A stretch of DNA of 13,909 nucleotides from an uncultured Saprospiraceae bacterium (GCA_937894165.1 CALCSX010000197.1:1-13909); one strand, 5' to 3'. Shown: positions 5,449 to 13,549, numbered from the stretch's first letter. Numbers and translations are program-made. Notes: generated by a model from the sequence alone, not told the origin.

Positions 5449-6348
5449 TCATTCCCCACCATAATTCTCTCCTAAATCCTGCTCCAAATTCCTGAACACA
5501 TACGCATGCTCCTGCTCAATCCCCATTCTTTCCAAAGCTTGCCAATAAAATCTCGGATACAATTCGGAGGTATAAGTCGTAATTCTAGTCATTTTAGTCT
5601 GACCCGGTGCTATTTCATCGAAGAGATAAATAGCTTCCTTAAAGCCCAACCATTTTCTGCCAGTCAATTGATTATCGATGACATCCATTTTTAGGATTTT
5701 TCCTTTTTCAAGTTCTGTAATCTGTTCCACTATCAGACCGCCTTCAAAATAACAAGTTCTTATACCTCCTACTTTTTCCTCCTCCAAAACACATTTTAGT
5801 GGGATAGGCAGGTCTAGCTTCATTAAAAATGGTTTTTCAGCGATTAAGGTGTCTACTGATTTTATTGTTTCATAAACCTGAAGAGCAGAGTAGGGGAGGA
5901 TAATCTCTGATTTGACTTCGATAATATTTTCCTCGTCTCTCCTTAATTCTGTCTCTATAAAAGCCAAAACTAGAAAGAGACAAAGCGGTAAAATCGATAT
6001 TTTAACAATATTCTCCTCTTCGGAGGTTTTTCTATATTTTTTCCACAATTTTTTCGCCATTGCCCCCAGTGCAACCCCTATCAATATCAATGGCATAGCC
6101 ATCAAAACACAAAGCATCCCTTCCAAGCCACCCACTAAAAGAAGTATGATGAAAATTACAAGAGAAGTTATTAATCCCCACAAACTGACCGATCGTACGG
6201 TGGATTTTCCCAAAATGAAGCCTAGGACAAAGGGTAGAAATACAAAAAATGACAAACCATATCCTATCATTTCATAATGCAGCAATAGAAATCCCAAGGA
6301 TAGGAAAGTCAGGCTGATGATTATGGATAGGGTGAATTGTTTTTTCAT
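5449..6348 (-). CDS. Membrane protein with C-terminal SRPBCC-like domain
   Basis: A 299-residue protein. The N-terminal half has about five predicted membrane helices (roughly residues 7-24, 29-47, 55-73, 78-98 and 117-133), with a basic loop KKLWKKYRK between the last two. Residues about 140-295 look like a START/SRPBCC (polyketide cyclase-type) ligand-binding fold. They begin with strand VKSEIILP and helix YSALQVYETI, then GGIRTCYFEGG, IVEQITELEKGKILKMDVI, EAIYLFDEI, TRITTYTSELYPRFYWQALE, and end in a long helix. This domain order, membrane anchor then SRPBCC, suggests sensing or handling of a hydrophobic ligand near the membrane, but that is inference. No catalytic motif is visible. It starts 29 bases after a 51-residue ORF and may be in one transcript with it. 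Confidence 0.72.
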   Translation of the reverse strand: MKKQFTLSIIISLTFLSLGFLLLHYEMIGYGLSFFVFLPFVLGFILGKSTVRSVSLWGLITSLVIFIILLLVGGLEGMLCVLMAMPLILIGVALGAMAKKLWKKYRKTSEEENIVKISILPLCLFLVLAFIETELRRDEENIIEVKSEIILPYSALQVYETIKSVDTLIAEKPFLMKLDLPIPLKCVLEEEKVGGIRTCYFEGGLIVEQITELEKGKILKMDVIDNQLTGRKWLGFKEAIYLFDEIAPGQTKMTRITTYTSELYPRFYWQALERMGIEQEHAYVFRNLEQDLGENYGGE

Positions 6349-6377
6349 TGAAAGCTTAAGATAGACAATTTATAATT

Positions 6378-6533
6378 TTAAATATCCTGTCTTATTTCTT
6401 CCAAAGCAGCTTCCAATTTTTTAATAGTAGCAAGATATTCCATCCGTAGTTGATCATACTCAACACATTCTACCTCATTACGAAGTAAATACAAAGCTGA
6501 AATTATTGCATTTTGAATTTTTTCTAGATCCAT
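6378..6533 (-). CDS. Small helical protein, 51 residues, hypothetical
   Basis: An ATG at 6533 opens a 51-codon frame ending in TAA at 6378. The product begins MDLEKIQNAIISALYLLRNE and ends KKLEAALEEIRQDI. It is acidic and strongly helix-forming with a heptad-like spacing of Leu/Ile, which could make a short coiled coil or an amphipathic helix pair. Codon use resembles the neighbouring genes (GAA, AAA, ATT, CTT) and no competing frame fits. It lies 29 bases upstream of the membrane/SRPBCC gene on the same strand, so it could be the first gene of a two-gene operon. I do not recognise a family. The main doubt is that a frame of this length can occur by chance. Confidence 0.5.
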   Translation of the reverse strand: MDLEKIQNAIISALYLLRNEVECVEYDQLRMEYLATIKKLEAALEEIRQDI

Positions 6534-6739
6534 GGAAATTTATTTTGATGAGATAAATCTTATAAATATAATCAGATTCGTTATCAAATTGTCCTATATA
6601 ACAAGAATATTTTCCCATTTTTGACAATTGATTACTAATATACTAGTATTTTCTTTATAATTATTTCGAATATAGAATCCCGATTTTTTTCCCCACTCTT
6701 CCTCCCTTTTTCGTACATTTATCCCTAAATACCCCCGAA
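6534..6739. other. Divergent intergenic region
   Basis: This 206-base AT-rich region separates the leftward small ORF from the rightward DUF1801 gene and must hold promoters for both. TACATTTA (6714-6721) is one base off the TAnnTTTG box and lies 18 bases before the DUF1801 start. No clear box is found for the leftward genes, and no RNA gene or repeat is seen. Confidence 0.35.
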
Positions 6740-7195
6740 ATGAGACAAAAATCCGCCGCTGTAAGCGTGTACATCACCGCCCAGCCCGAAGACCGAGCTG
6801 AAGCATTGAATAATTTTAGGAAAATATGTCTGGAAAGGCTGCCCGAAGGCTTTGAAGAGACAATGTCCTATTCGATGCCTAGTTATGTAGTACCCCACAC
6901 AATCTATCCTTCCGGCTATCATTGTGCTCCGAAAGAGCCGCTGCCCTTCATCAGTTTCGCCTCTTCAAAAGCCCATGTCTCCTTTCACCACATGGGCATG
7001 TACGCCGACGAAAAAACGCTGGAGTGGTTCACCCAAGCATATAAAAGTCAATTCAACAAAAAACCGGATATGGGCAAATCATGTATTCGCTTCAAAAAAT
7101 TGGACAGTATACCATACGATCTGCTGGAGGAATTAGTGCAGAAAATATCGGTAAAGGAGTGGATAGAAATCTATGAAAGGGAGATAAAGAGGTGA
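6740..7195 (+). CDS. DUF1801 domain protein (YdhG-like)
   Basis: A 151-residue cytoplasmic protein. It shows the usual DUF1801 order: N-terminal SVYITAQPEDR (9-19), helix AEALNNFRKICLERLPEGFEE (20-40), the core TMSYSMPSYVVP (41-52), LPFISFASSKAHVSFHHMGMY (68-88), and a C-terminal MGKSCIRFKKLDSIPYDLLEELV (111-133). The fold is that of the YdhG/YjbR/CyaY-like superfamily. Its function is not established, and there is no catalytic motif I can name. The ATG at 6740 is the only good start and places the domain in the normal position. The gene is transcribed alone, converging on the secreted-protein operon with only 26 bases between the stop codons and no obvious hairpin terminator. Confidence 0.85.
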   Translation: MRQKSAAVSVYITAQPEDRAEALNNFRKICLERLPEGFEETMSYSMPSYVVPHTIYPSGYHCAPKEPLPFISFASSKAHVSFHHMGMYADEKTLEWFTQAYKSQFNKKPDMGKSCIRFKKLDSIPYDLLEELVQKISVKEWIEIYEREIKR

Positions 7196-7221
7196 TTTTA
7201 TTCTATTTTTACATTTCCATC

Positions 7222-8883
7222 TCAATACACCACCACTTTCCCCACATACCGCTCCCTCTTCTGTTTTTTCATCATTTCAATATAATATATCCCCGGAGAT
7301 ACTTGTGGCAGTTGAAGCATTCCGGCTTCTGAATAATCATCAGTACTTATCTCCTGTACTACTTGTCCTGAATTGTTAAGTATCCGGATACGGCTGATAT
7401 CTATAGGAAACTTTCCTTCATCAAAACTCATCTTGACAGTTCCTCCTGATTCTACAGGATTAGGAGACAGCTTTAAATAATGTGTCTTAGTAATGATATA
7501 ATCCTGCACGGAAGTAATGTGCGTATGGCCGCTCAAGGTGTCCCCCATGCAGTGCATATCCTCGCAGGGATCTATACCGAGCTTCACCAGCCATCCGGTG
7601 GCCTGTTTGGTGCCTAACACGAAATTATTGACCTGTCCCGCAATGTACACATTCCCTTCCTCATCTTCAGCCAGATCTGTAAAATGATTGCCATATACAT
7701 AGGGGTGACCAAACTTGTCTAAAACCTTGTACTTGTGCTTAAACTCACCTGTGACAGGATCCATACGAATGAATAGGCCTGCATTTTGTTGCGAACTGCC
7801 TGGAGGCACTTCCATCTGTATCTTGCCAATGATGATCAAGTCGCCATTCACCTTACTTATTTGATTTGAAAAAATATTATCTACAGAATTAGCAGGGGCT
7901 AGCAATCTATAATCCCTTAGCCTCTCCCCTGTATGCATATCGAATACAATTACTTTAGTTTTTTGGAAACTAAAGGAAAGCCATAGTTCTTCGAAGCCTT
8001 CCTCTTCCGGATCCATGCCCGGAAAATCCTCTAGAGTTTTGAAATTATTATATACAAGATAAAATTCATGTCTATCATCCGAATATGAAAGTTCGGCTTT
8101 ACACCAATAAGATACCCCTCCACTTCCTCCAGCTTCGGAATCCTCCTCGCTAATCCACTGTAAACTTCCTTTTTTATCAATTTTAATTATAAAAGGTTTG
8201 TAACCTGAATTATAAATGGAAATACTAGTATAATAATATTCTCCAATTTCTATTATTCTAGAATAATAATCAACCCTAGGTGTATTATTCACCTCCATTA
8301 CAGAGGTATTCACCAAAACCGTACCTTCCATATCTACCTCCATAAAGAACAAGTGGGTGGCATTGGTAGGAGAGCGTTGGACAGAGTAGGTACCGGTGAT
8401 GATCAGGTTGCCTGCGGAATTAATCATGCAGGATTTACTGTCCACCCTTCTGAAATTGGGGAGATGAGAGAAGTCATAGGTCCAACAGAGCAGACTATCT
8501 TTATTAGAGAGGGAAGAGCCATGCACCTGTACCAAATCTGTATCATTAATAAATCGCAGTAGCTGCAACACCGTATCTCCCTTCACTGCCATCGGGTGGA
8601 GAGTAAGAGGAACAAGTGAATTTCTCTCGTAGAAAAAGGAATCCAGGAGCTCCCCGGAATGGGACACTTTCAACCACCCTGAATTTGTATAAACATCAGT
8701 TTCATTGCGAGTGATAGTTAGTAGAATATCTCCTGATTCCTCTAATCTCATCATATCCCAAAGAGCTGTTCTGCCATTATATCCTCTTATCACCTTAGAA
8801 AATTGCTCTTCCTGACCATTCATGGATGGTATGATGGAGAGAAGAAAAATCAGCAAACAGGAATATTTAAGAATCAATTTCAT
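7222..8883 (-). CDS. Secreted propeller-like protein with T9SS type A sorting domain
   Basis: A 553-residue exported protein. Residues 1-23 are a signal peptide (MKLILKYSCLLIFLLSIIPS, likely cut after MNG). The middle shows recurring strand motifs of the form G-[DN]-x-[IVL]-x-[IT]-G or close to it: GDILLTIT (51), GNLIITGT (158), GDLIIIGK (347) and GNVYIAGQ (410). This spacing suggests beta-propeller blades, as in many Bacteroidota surface proteins. Residues ~468-553 are a type IX sorting domain: LKLSPNPV opening, IRILNNSGQVV, SPGIYYIEM, and a basic end KVVVY. The protein should therefore pass through the T9SS and be anchored at or released from the cell surface. Its ATG overlaps the upstream protease stop (ATGA at 8880-8883), indicating translational coupling. 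No enzyme active site is recognised. It is probably a binding or partner protein of the protease, by context only. Confidence 0.82.
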   Translation of the reverse strand: MKLILKYSCLLIFLLSIIPSMNGQEEQFSKVIRGYNGRTALWDMMRLEESGDILLTITRNETDVYTNSGWLKVSHSGELLDSFFYERNSLVPLTLHPMAVKGDTVLQLLRFINDTDLVQVHGSSLSNKDSLLCWTYDFSHLPNFRRVDSKSCMINSAGNLIITGTYSVQRSPTNATHLFFMEVDMEGTVLVNTSVMEVNNTPRVDYYSRIIEIGEYYYTSISIYNSGYKPFIIKIDKKGSLQWISEEDSEAGGSGGVSYWCKAELSYSDDRHEFYLVYNNFKTLEDFPGMDPEEEGFEELWLSFSFQKTKVIVFDMHTGERLRDYRLLAPANSVDNIFSNQISKVNGDLIIIGKIQMEVPPGSSQQNAGLFIRMDPVTGEFKHKYKVLDKFGHPYVYGNHFTDLAEDEEGNVYIAGQVNNFVLGTKQATGWLVKLGIDPCEDMHCMGDTLSGHTHITSVQDYIITKTHYLKLSPNPVESGGTVKMSFDEGKFPIDISRIRILNNSGQVVQEISTDDYSEAGMLQLPQVSPGIYYIEMMKKQKRERYVGKVVVY

Positions 8884-11800
8884 TGGATAATGATTTTTCG
8901 GTGGACGAGAGTATTTCCTGAATGAATGGTCAGAATATAGATTCCTGCCGGTTGGGATCTGTAATCTAAGTTGATTATATTATTACTTGTAGGTGGAAAT
9001 GTCCTGCTACTGAGAGAACTACCATTTACAGAATATAGAATAACTTCGACTTCATTTTCAAATCCTTTATCAGATTGGTATTCAAGGGTGAAGAGACCAT
9101 TCCCCGGATTAGGATATAGAAGTAAATTCTGTTCTAAAGAAACATCTTGGTCGAAGTCCTCTTCACCTCTTTTCAAAGGTGGGACGATACTATCCGATGG
9201 GTAGTCTATATAGGGAGCGAATACTTCATCATTCCAGAAACCCAATAGTGCCTTGGCTGTGACACCCGGTATAGTGGGTTTGGCGGCTATGATTCTCAGG
9301 TCAGCCTGAATGGTACTATCTGCCACATAAGTGGGGTCTTCAGACCATTCGATGTTCTCTTTTTGGACAAATACAAATTCTTCAATTTCGGGATTGGTAT
9401 TGTCTATAAGCAATCTATCTAAAATATTTCGTGATGCAACATAATCATTCTGGTGCATTTTCAATCCTAGATCTAACCATTTGTATTCAAAGTCATTTTC
9501 ATTCTCCAAGATATTTTCAGCTGTAGGGATGCTATCTGCACTAATCAGATGATTCACTAATTCCACTACCTTTGTAAATTTAGAAGCCCTTATCTTATTA
9601 TATACACGGAAATTGGTTGAATCTATCCCTACATATTCTAATGAATCAATTTTATGATTATGCCAGAATATAGACTCTTCTTCAAAAGGGTTGACAGGAG
9701 TAAAAGGGAGATCACAATTATTATTGGCAAATGCATTATTAGTTTGATAATTCTGATTAAAACCGGGAGCTCCTATACAAGAATGACTCAGATTGCAAAG
9801 AGGACGATGAATTGATGCTGCACTTTCCATATTTTGTACGTAATAATCAAATGCCGGCATGTTACTGTTCCCTCCACTCATATCAAAAACTGATAAGAAT
9901 GGATCGTCTATAATAGATATTTTGAAAACTTTAATATCCAGAGCTGTTACAGGATTGGTACTTCTCATCCATAAATTTGAATTCGAAGCTATTGGATCTC
10001 CTTGATCCGGGAAGGTGGATTGGAGTATATTAACTCCTGCGAATCTATTTTGAGCAAAGACATTACAAGCAAACTGTCCACTCAAGTTTCCTGAGCCATA
10101 GAGTATTCCCGTACTAAAATTCAATAATTGATTGGTGGAAACTGTATTAGGCATAAATCCGGCATTATGGATTCCTATTCCATTGAAAATATTTTCAAAG
10201 CGATTTGAATTAATTAAAATTGCATTACCGGTATTTTCTATGCCAACATGTTCTAAGTTAATATTGCTAGATTTAAAATCATTATATTCAATTTCATTAA
10301 TAATATTACCATATCCTCCAATCCTTATTCCTAATGGTACATTTCTGAATTTATTAGGATGGGTAGAAGATCCGATTATTTCTATCGGGGAAGTAGTAAA
10401 GAGTGGGTTTGTTGCTAATGCCTCTACTCCTACACCATTGATATTTTCGAAGGTGTTGTTAGATCCTATAGTGAAGCTACCATTGATAGTATTGACTCCG
10501 TAATTTTGAAGATTTTTAAAAGTACAACCTTCTATTTCAATGCCTCTGGTTGCCCAAATGGAAATACCTGTTTTTCCTTGGACTCCTCCGCCTGATCCGT
10601 CGACCGTTATAGTGTGAAACTTACTCTTGCTGATTTTATTGCCTCTCTTCATGAATTCCACAGCTTTGAAACAATTCCTGAACTCTACATTTTCTGCATA
10701 TACATACCCTCCCCATCTGCTAGGATCGTAAGCCGGGAGATGCCAGTCGTCACTTATACCCACACCGGCATCTCTTATTACGGTGCCGGGGAGCAAAATG
10801 ACTCTGCCTGATTCATCATTGCTAGTGAAAGGATCATCATAATCATCAGGATGATTCATATTTGGATTTCCTGCTACTTTAATGCCCCCCCATCGTCTAG
10901 AAAATATATTTTCATCATTCACCGGTGCCATTGAACTGGTGCAAGCTGTTTGTAGAGTTGCATTTTGTATTCTCAGTTCGGCTCCTCTTTCTACATAGAT
11001 TCTCACATTTTTCGAAATACCTACACAAATATCTTCTATAATTAAGGTAGTACCACTTCGAATTACTAAATCTTTTGTGACAATGATATCATCTTCATCC
11101 CAATAAACCTCATCATGCACATCAAGCTCATCTAGCCCGGATTCTTTCACACAGAAATGAAGCGTATTATTAGCGAATTCTAGGTAAGGTTGCTTTTTTG
11201 AATATGCATCATTCAACATCATATCTACTTGTCCGGGTGAGAATGCCGCTTGGGCGTGATTATATCCCATGACATTGGTAGTACAATCCCAGTCGTTGCT
11301 ACACAAATCTCTTTCGTCAGCATCGCAGGGTATTGAGCTTGCGAAAGTATGAGGCAAGCTTAAATTATGACCTAATTCATGCATGATTAATTTAGAATAT
11401 GTAGAAATTAAATCCATTGAACCGGATGGTGGGTTTGGATTTAAAGTGTCAGTTTGGTTTTTCCAATAATGCCACATATTACCAATAGGAACCGGATTTC
11501 CGGCTCTTCCAGTTACAGTTCGACATAAAATAGAATCGTTAAATATTTCTGTAGGGTAATATTCATCAAAAAATGCTAAATTCAATACATCATTTCCATA
11601 TACTTTTATTGAGTCATGTATATAGAAAACAGATTGCCCATCATTACAAGTGGAATCTCTAAAACCAGATGCAACTTTATACTTGTGCTCATTCAAATGA
11701 TAAAAGTGTACAAATCCTAAATTATCAGGATCATACAATTCAAATCTAAATCTCATGTCATATGGATTGGAGACAATTACATTATTCTTATCCCTATAAG

Positions 11801-12269
11801 GAACCCAGATAAATGTAGTATCTGTTAAATATTCTCTACGGTTATAGTCCCACAAATTAGTTGCTCTATGATTCAATTCAGCTACAATGTCTTGTGCAAT
11901 AGTATTTGCATCCATTTCTTCATTTCCTATACAGCTCGGACAATTGCCTCCTGTTGAACCAAAGCTTGGATTATTACTGCCGGTACTAATGAAATGGAAG
12001 TTTAATCGCACAGTAATAATGTCATAGGAATTAAAATCCTTGTAAAAAGGAATATAATCCGACCCACACTGAAAATCTCTTTGATAACAAGGTAATGTTC
12101 CTCCACTGCTGGTATGGTAGGTTGTGTCTTGTTCGTCTTCATGCCCACATTCGAAGAAATTGTGTTGAGCAAAAAGAGCATAACTGTTAAAAAACAATGA
12201 AAGAAAAAATAAAGATTTTAGGATCAAAGTCACATAAAACCTAGCCTGAGAGTAGACATAAGGTATCAT
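8880..12269 (-). CDS. Secreted metzincin-like (M43-type) metalloprotease with beta-helix and T9SS tail
   Basis: A 1129-residue exported protein. An N-terminal signal peptide (about 1-35, hydrophobic LILKSLFFLSLFFNSYALFA before Q) precedes a protease domain (about 40-365). The zinc motif is HELGHNLSLPH (297-307), with ligands His297, His301 and His307 and catalytic Glu298. The Met-turn NVMGYN (Met334) is followed by FSPGQVDMM. This layout fits M43 (pappalysin/cytophagalysin) peptidases, but Ser304 stands where the family has Gly. Residues ~395-780 read as a right-handed parallel beta-helix with repeated short strands and Asn/Gly turns (CTFKNLQNYGV, NTFENINGVGV, NRFENIFNGIGI). Residues ~865-975 are helical and TPR-like. 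Residues ~1046-1129 form a T9SS type A sorting domain (LLLYPNPGNGLFTLEY ... GIYILTIHSG ... HRKIIIQ). It is the first gene of a coupled pair with the 7222-8883 gene. Confidence 0.85.
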   Translation of the reverse strand: MIPYVYSQARFYVTLILKSLFFLSLFFNSYALFAQHNFFECGHEDEQDTTYHTSSGGTLPCYQRDFQCGSDYIPFYKDFNSYDIITVRLNFHFISTGSNNPSFGSTGGNCPSCIGNEEMDANTIAQDIVAELNHRATNLWDYNRREYLTDTTFIWVPYRDKNNVIVSNPYDMRFRFELYDPDNLGFVHFYHLNEHKYKVASGFRDSTCNDGQSVFYIHDSIKVYGNDVLNLAFFDEYYPTEIFNDSILCRTVTGRAGNPVPIGNMWHYWKNQTDTLNPNPPSGSMDLISTYSKLIMHELGHNLSLPHTFASSIPCDADERDLCSNDWDCTTNVMGYNHAQAAFSPGQVDMMLNDAYSKKQPYLEFANNTLHFCVKESGLDELDVHDEVYWDEDDIIVTKDLVIRSGTTLIIEDICVGISKNVRIYVERGAELRIQNATLQTACTSSMAPVNDENIFSRRWGGIKVAGNPNMNHPDDYDDPFTSNDESGRVILLPGTVIRDAGVGISDDWHLPAYDPSRWGGYVYAENVEFRNCFKAVEFMKRGNKISKSKFHTITVDGSGGGVQGKTGISIWATRGIEIEGCTFKNLQNYGVNTINGSFTIGSNNTFENINGVGVEALATNPLFTTSPIEIIGSSTHPNKFRNVPLGIRIGGYGNIINEIEYNDFKSSNINLEHVGIENTGNAILINSNRFENIFNGIGIHNAGFMPNTVSTNQLLNFSTGILYGSGNLSGQFACNVFAQNRFAGVNILQSTFPDQGDPIASNSNLWMRSTNPVTALDIKVFKISIIDDPFLSVFDMSGGNSNMPAFDYYVQNMESAASIHRPLCNLSHSCIGAPGFNQNYQTNNAFANNNCDLPFTPVNPFEEESIFWHNHKIDSLEYVGIDSTNFRVYNKIRASKFTKVVELVNHLISADSIPTAENILENENDFEYKWLDLGLKMHQNDYVASRNILDRLLIDNTNPEIEEFVFVQKENIEWSEDPTYVADSTIQADLRIIAAKPTIPGVTAKALLGFWNDEVFAPYIDYPSDSIVPPLKRGEEDFDQDVSLEQNLLLYPNPGNGLFTLEYQSDKGFENEVEVILYSVNGSSLSSRTFPPTSNNIINLDYRSQPAGIYILTIHSGNTLVHRKIIIQ

Positions 12270-12427
12270 AATTTAAAGTTTTAAATTAAAAAATAATTGT
12301 TTATGTAAGACCTTGTCGGACTAATATAGTGCTTTTAATTGGATAAACAATAATATTTTATATTTTTTTTGAAATTTTTATATTTTCTTAATTTTCTTTT
12401 TACTTTAGTTCTCTCATAATTTCAACT
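12270..12427. other. Divergent promoter region of protease operon and YciI gene
   Basis: A 158-base, very AT-rich gap between divergent genes. It should hold both promoters. TACTTTAG (12401-12408) is one base off the TAnnTTTG box and lies about 20 bases before the YciI start. I see no exact box for the protease. No other feature can be supported. Confidence 0.3.
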
Positions 12428-12886
12428 ATGAAAACCATATACCTTATTTGTCTAAGCTTATTATTCATTTCTATGACTAACGCTCAGGATCAAGACCCAC
12501 TCTTCGATCAAGCGCTGGCTGACTCGCTGGGTGCTGATGATTACGGCATGAAATCATATCTCCTTGTGATTTTGAAGACGGGTGAAGCCAAGATAGAGGA
12601 CAAAAATCTACGTGACAGCTTGTTTAGAAGTCATTTCTCTAATATGACCCGTCTGGCTGATGAAGGTAAATTATTGGTGGCAGGACCGATCGGCAAGAAT
12701 GAAAGATCGTTTCGTGGGATCTTTATTTTGAATACAACGGAAGAGGAGGTGGCCCGGGAATGGATACAGGGAGATTTGTCTATAGCCAATGGAATCTTCG
12801 ATGTGGAGTTCTATCCGTGGTATGGCTCAGCTGCACTGGGCACCTATTCCGAGAATCATAAGCGTATTCAAAAAGTAAAATTTTGA
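12428..12886 (+). CDS. Exported YciI-like domain protein
   Basis: A 152-residue protein. A clean signal peptide covers residues 1-19 (MKTIYLICLSLLFISMTNA, cut before QDQD), followed by a YCII-related domain at about 42-135. Domain landmarks are YLLVILKTG (44-52), FRSHFSNMTRLADEGKLLVAG (66-86, with His69), RGIFILNTTEEEVAREWI (96-113), GDLSI (115-119, with Asp116) and FDVEFYPWYG (124-133). His69 and Asp116 lie where YciI proteins carry their proposed His-Asp pair. Cytoplasmic YciI relatives are small ferredoxin-like-fold proteins, and some are dehalogenases or decarboxylase-like enzymes, so the reaction here is unknown. The signal peptide puts this one in the periplasm, or outside if further sorted. 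There is no lipobox Cys and no T9SS domain. It is divergent from the protease operon. Confidence 0.85.
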   Translation: MKTIYLICLSLLFISMTNAQDQDPLFDQALADSLGADDYGMKSYLLVILKTGEAKIEDKNLRDSLFRSHFSNMTRLADEGKLLVAGPIGKNERSFRGIFILNTTEEEVAREWIQGDLSIANGIFDVEFYPWYGSAALGTYSENHKRIQKVKF

Positions 12887-12992
12887 TTTGCCTTCGTTGC
12901 AAGATAATCCCAAATACTGCATTGCTAAATTGATTATAGCTTTTTAAAAATCATATCTCATACCTTGTGAATTGTTGAAATAATCTTCAACA

Positions 12993-13054
12993 TTAAGGAA
13001 TTAAGGGGCATTAAGGATTTCATTAAGCCCTTAACTAACCTTAATTTTCCTTAA
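12993..13054. repeat. Imperfect inverted repeat built from TTAAGG/CCTTAA words
   Basis: Three TTAAGG words (12993, 13001, 13011) are followed, after a short centre ATTTCATTAAG, by their reverse complement forms (CCCTTAA at 13028, CCTTAA at 13039 and 13049). The left arm read forward and the right arm read as reverse complement align over about 25 bases with small gaps, so the RNA or single-stranded DNA could fold into one long imperfect hairpin. There is no T run, so it is not a normal terminator. It could be a small mobile repeat or a cluster of binding sites. Confidence 0.6.
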
Positions 13055-13134
13055 ATTCATAATGGTTCTCCCTACTCCTTCATTTAGTTATATATAAGTT
13101 TTCAATATAAAGTAGATAATTAGCTGCAAAATTG

Positions 13135-13142
13135 TAGTTTTG
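13135..13142 (+). promoter_or_regulatory. Putative -7 promoter box (TAGTTTTG)
   Basis: TAGTTTTG matches TAnnTTTG and would give a leader of about 70 bases for the HPt gene. No -33 TTG is found at the right spacing, so the call is weak. Confidence 0.3.
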
Positions 13143-13216
13143 TCAAATAAAGATAATTCCGCTTTGATTAGCATACTTGAATCATTATAATTTTCTGAAA
13201 ACACCGACTTTTTATC

Positions 13217-13549
13217 ATGGATCATAGTGAGATAAATTTGAAGCAGCAAGCAATTCAAAAATTTCAGGAAATGACCGGCTTATCAACCGAGCAGACAAAC
13301 GAAATATTTGACATGTTTTTTGATTCGCTTCCCGACAATAGGGCGAAATTAATAGAATATATGAAATCTTATGATTATTCCGGCATTTTTCAAATCGCTC
13401 ATAAATTACGAGGGACAGCGGGAAGTCTGATGATAGATGATATTTTTAAATTGTCAGATGTATTAGAAAAAAAAGCAAAGGCAGGTGATGAAAAGTCTTT
13501 AGAATTGGCAGATGAGCTGGTCAAGACCCTGGATTTGTATTTAGATTAA
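13217..13549 (+). CDS. Histidine phosphotransfer (HPt) domain protein
   Basis: A 110-residue stand-alone HPt protein, a helical-bundle phosphate carrier between the receiver of a hybrid histidine kinase and a downstream response regulator. The phosphorylation motif is IAHKLRGTAGSLM (60-72) with the accepting His62, flanked by the conserved Lys63, Arg65 and Gly66 that shape the receiver-docking surface. Helices before it (TEQTNEIFDMFFDSLPDNRAK) and after it (DDIFKLSDVLEKKAK) complete the bundle. Typical HPt proteins are 100-120 residues, so this one is full length. There is no signal peptide or membrane span. A response regulator begins 251 bases downstream on the same strand, a likely phosphorelay partner, though the gap is long enough for a separate promoter. 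No hybrid kinase is in the window. Confidence 0.9.
   Translation: MDHSEINLKQQAIQKFQEMTGLSTEQTNEIFDMFFDSLPDNRAKLIEYMKSYDYSGIFQIAHKLRGTAGSLMIDDIFKLSDVLEKKAKAGDEKSLELADELVKTLDLYLD

Larger units (their letters stand above)
12887..13216. other. Intergenic region before the HPt gene
   Basis: A 330-base gene-free stretch. Its first 100 bases show nothing. An inverted cluster of TTAAGG words occupies 12993-13054 (listed separately). A TAGTTTTG box at 13135-13142 may be the HPt promoter. No reading frame of convincing quality and no terminator after the YciI gene were found. Confidence 0.5.

Noticed and set aside
5506..6277. Plus-strand open frames opposite the membrane/SRPBCC gene
   Set aside because: Antisense shadows: Ser/Ile/Lys-rich translations without domains, while the minus frame has clear helices and a domain.
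6725..7136. Minus frame 6725-6922 and second plus frame 6924-7136 within the DUF1801 gene
   Set aside because: They overlap a complete DUF1801 domain in the main frame, and the alternative translations lack family motifs.
7196..7221. Terminator between the convergent DUF1801 and T9SS genes
   Set aside because: The 26-base gap is AT-rich but has no stable stem followed by a T run on either strand.
8353..10811. Plus-strand open frames (for example 8353-8562, 8971-9204, 10132-10503, 10614-10811) opposite the T9SS genes
   Set aside because: The minus frame is continuous and domain-rich over the whole stretch, and the antisense products resemble nothing.
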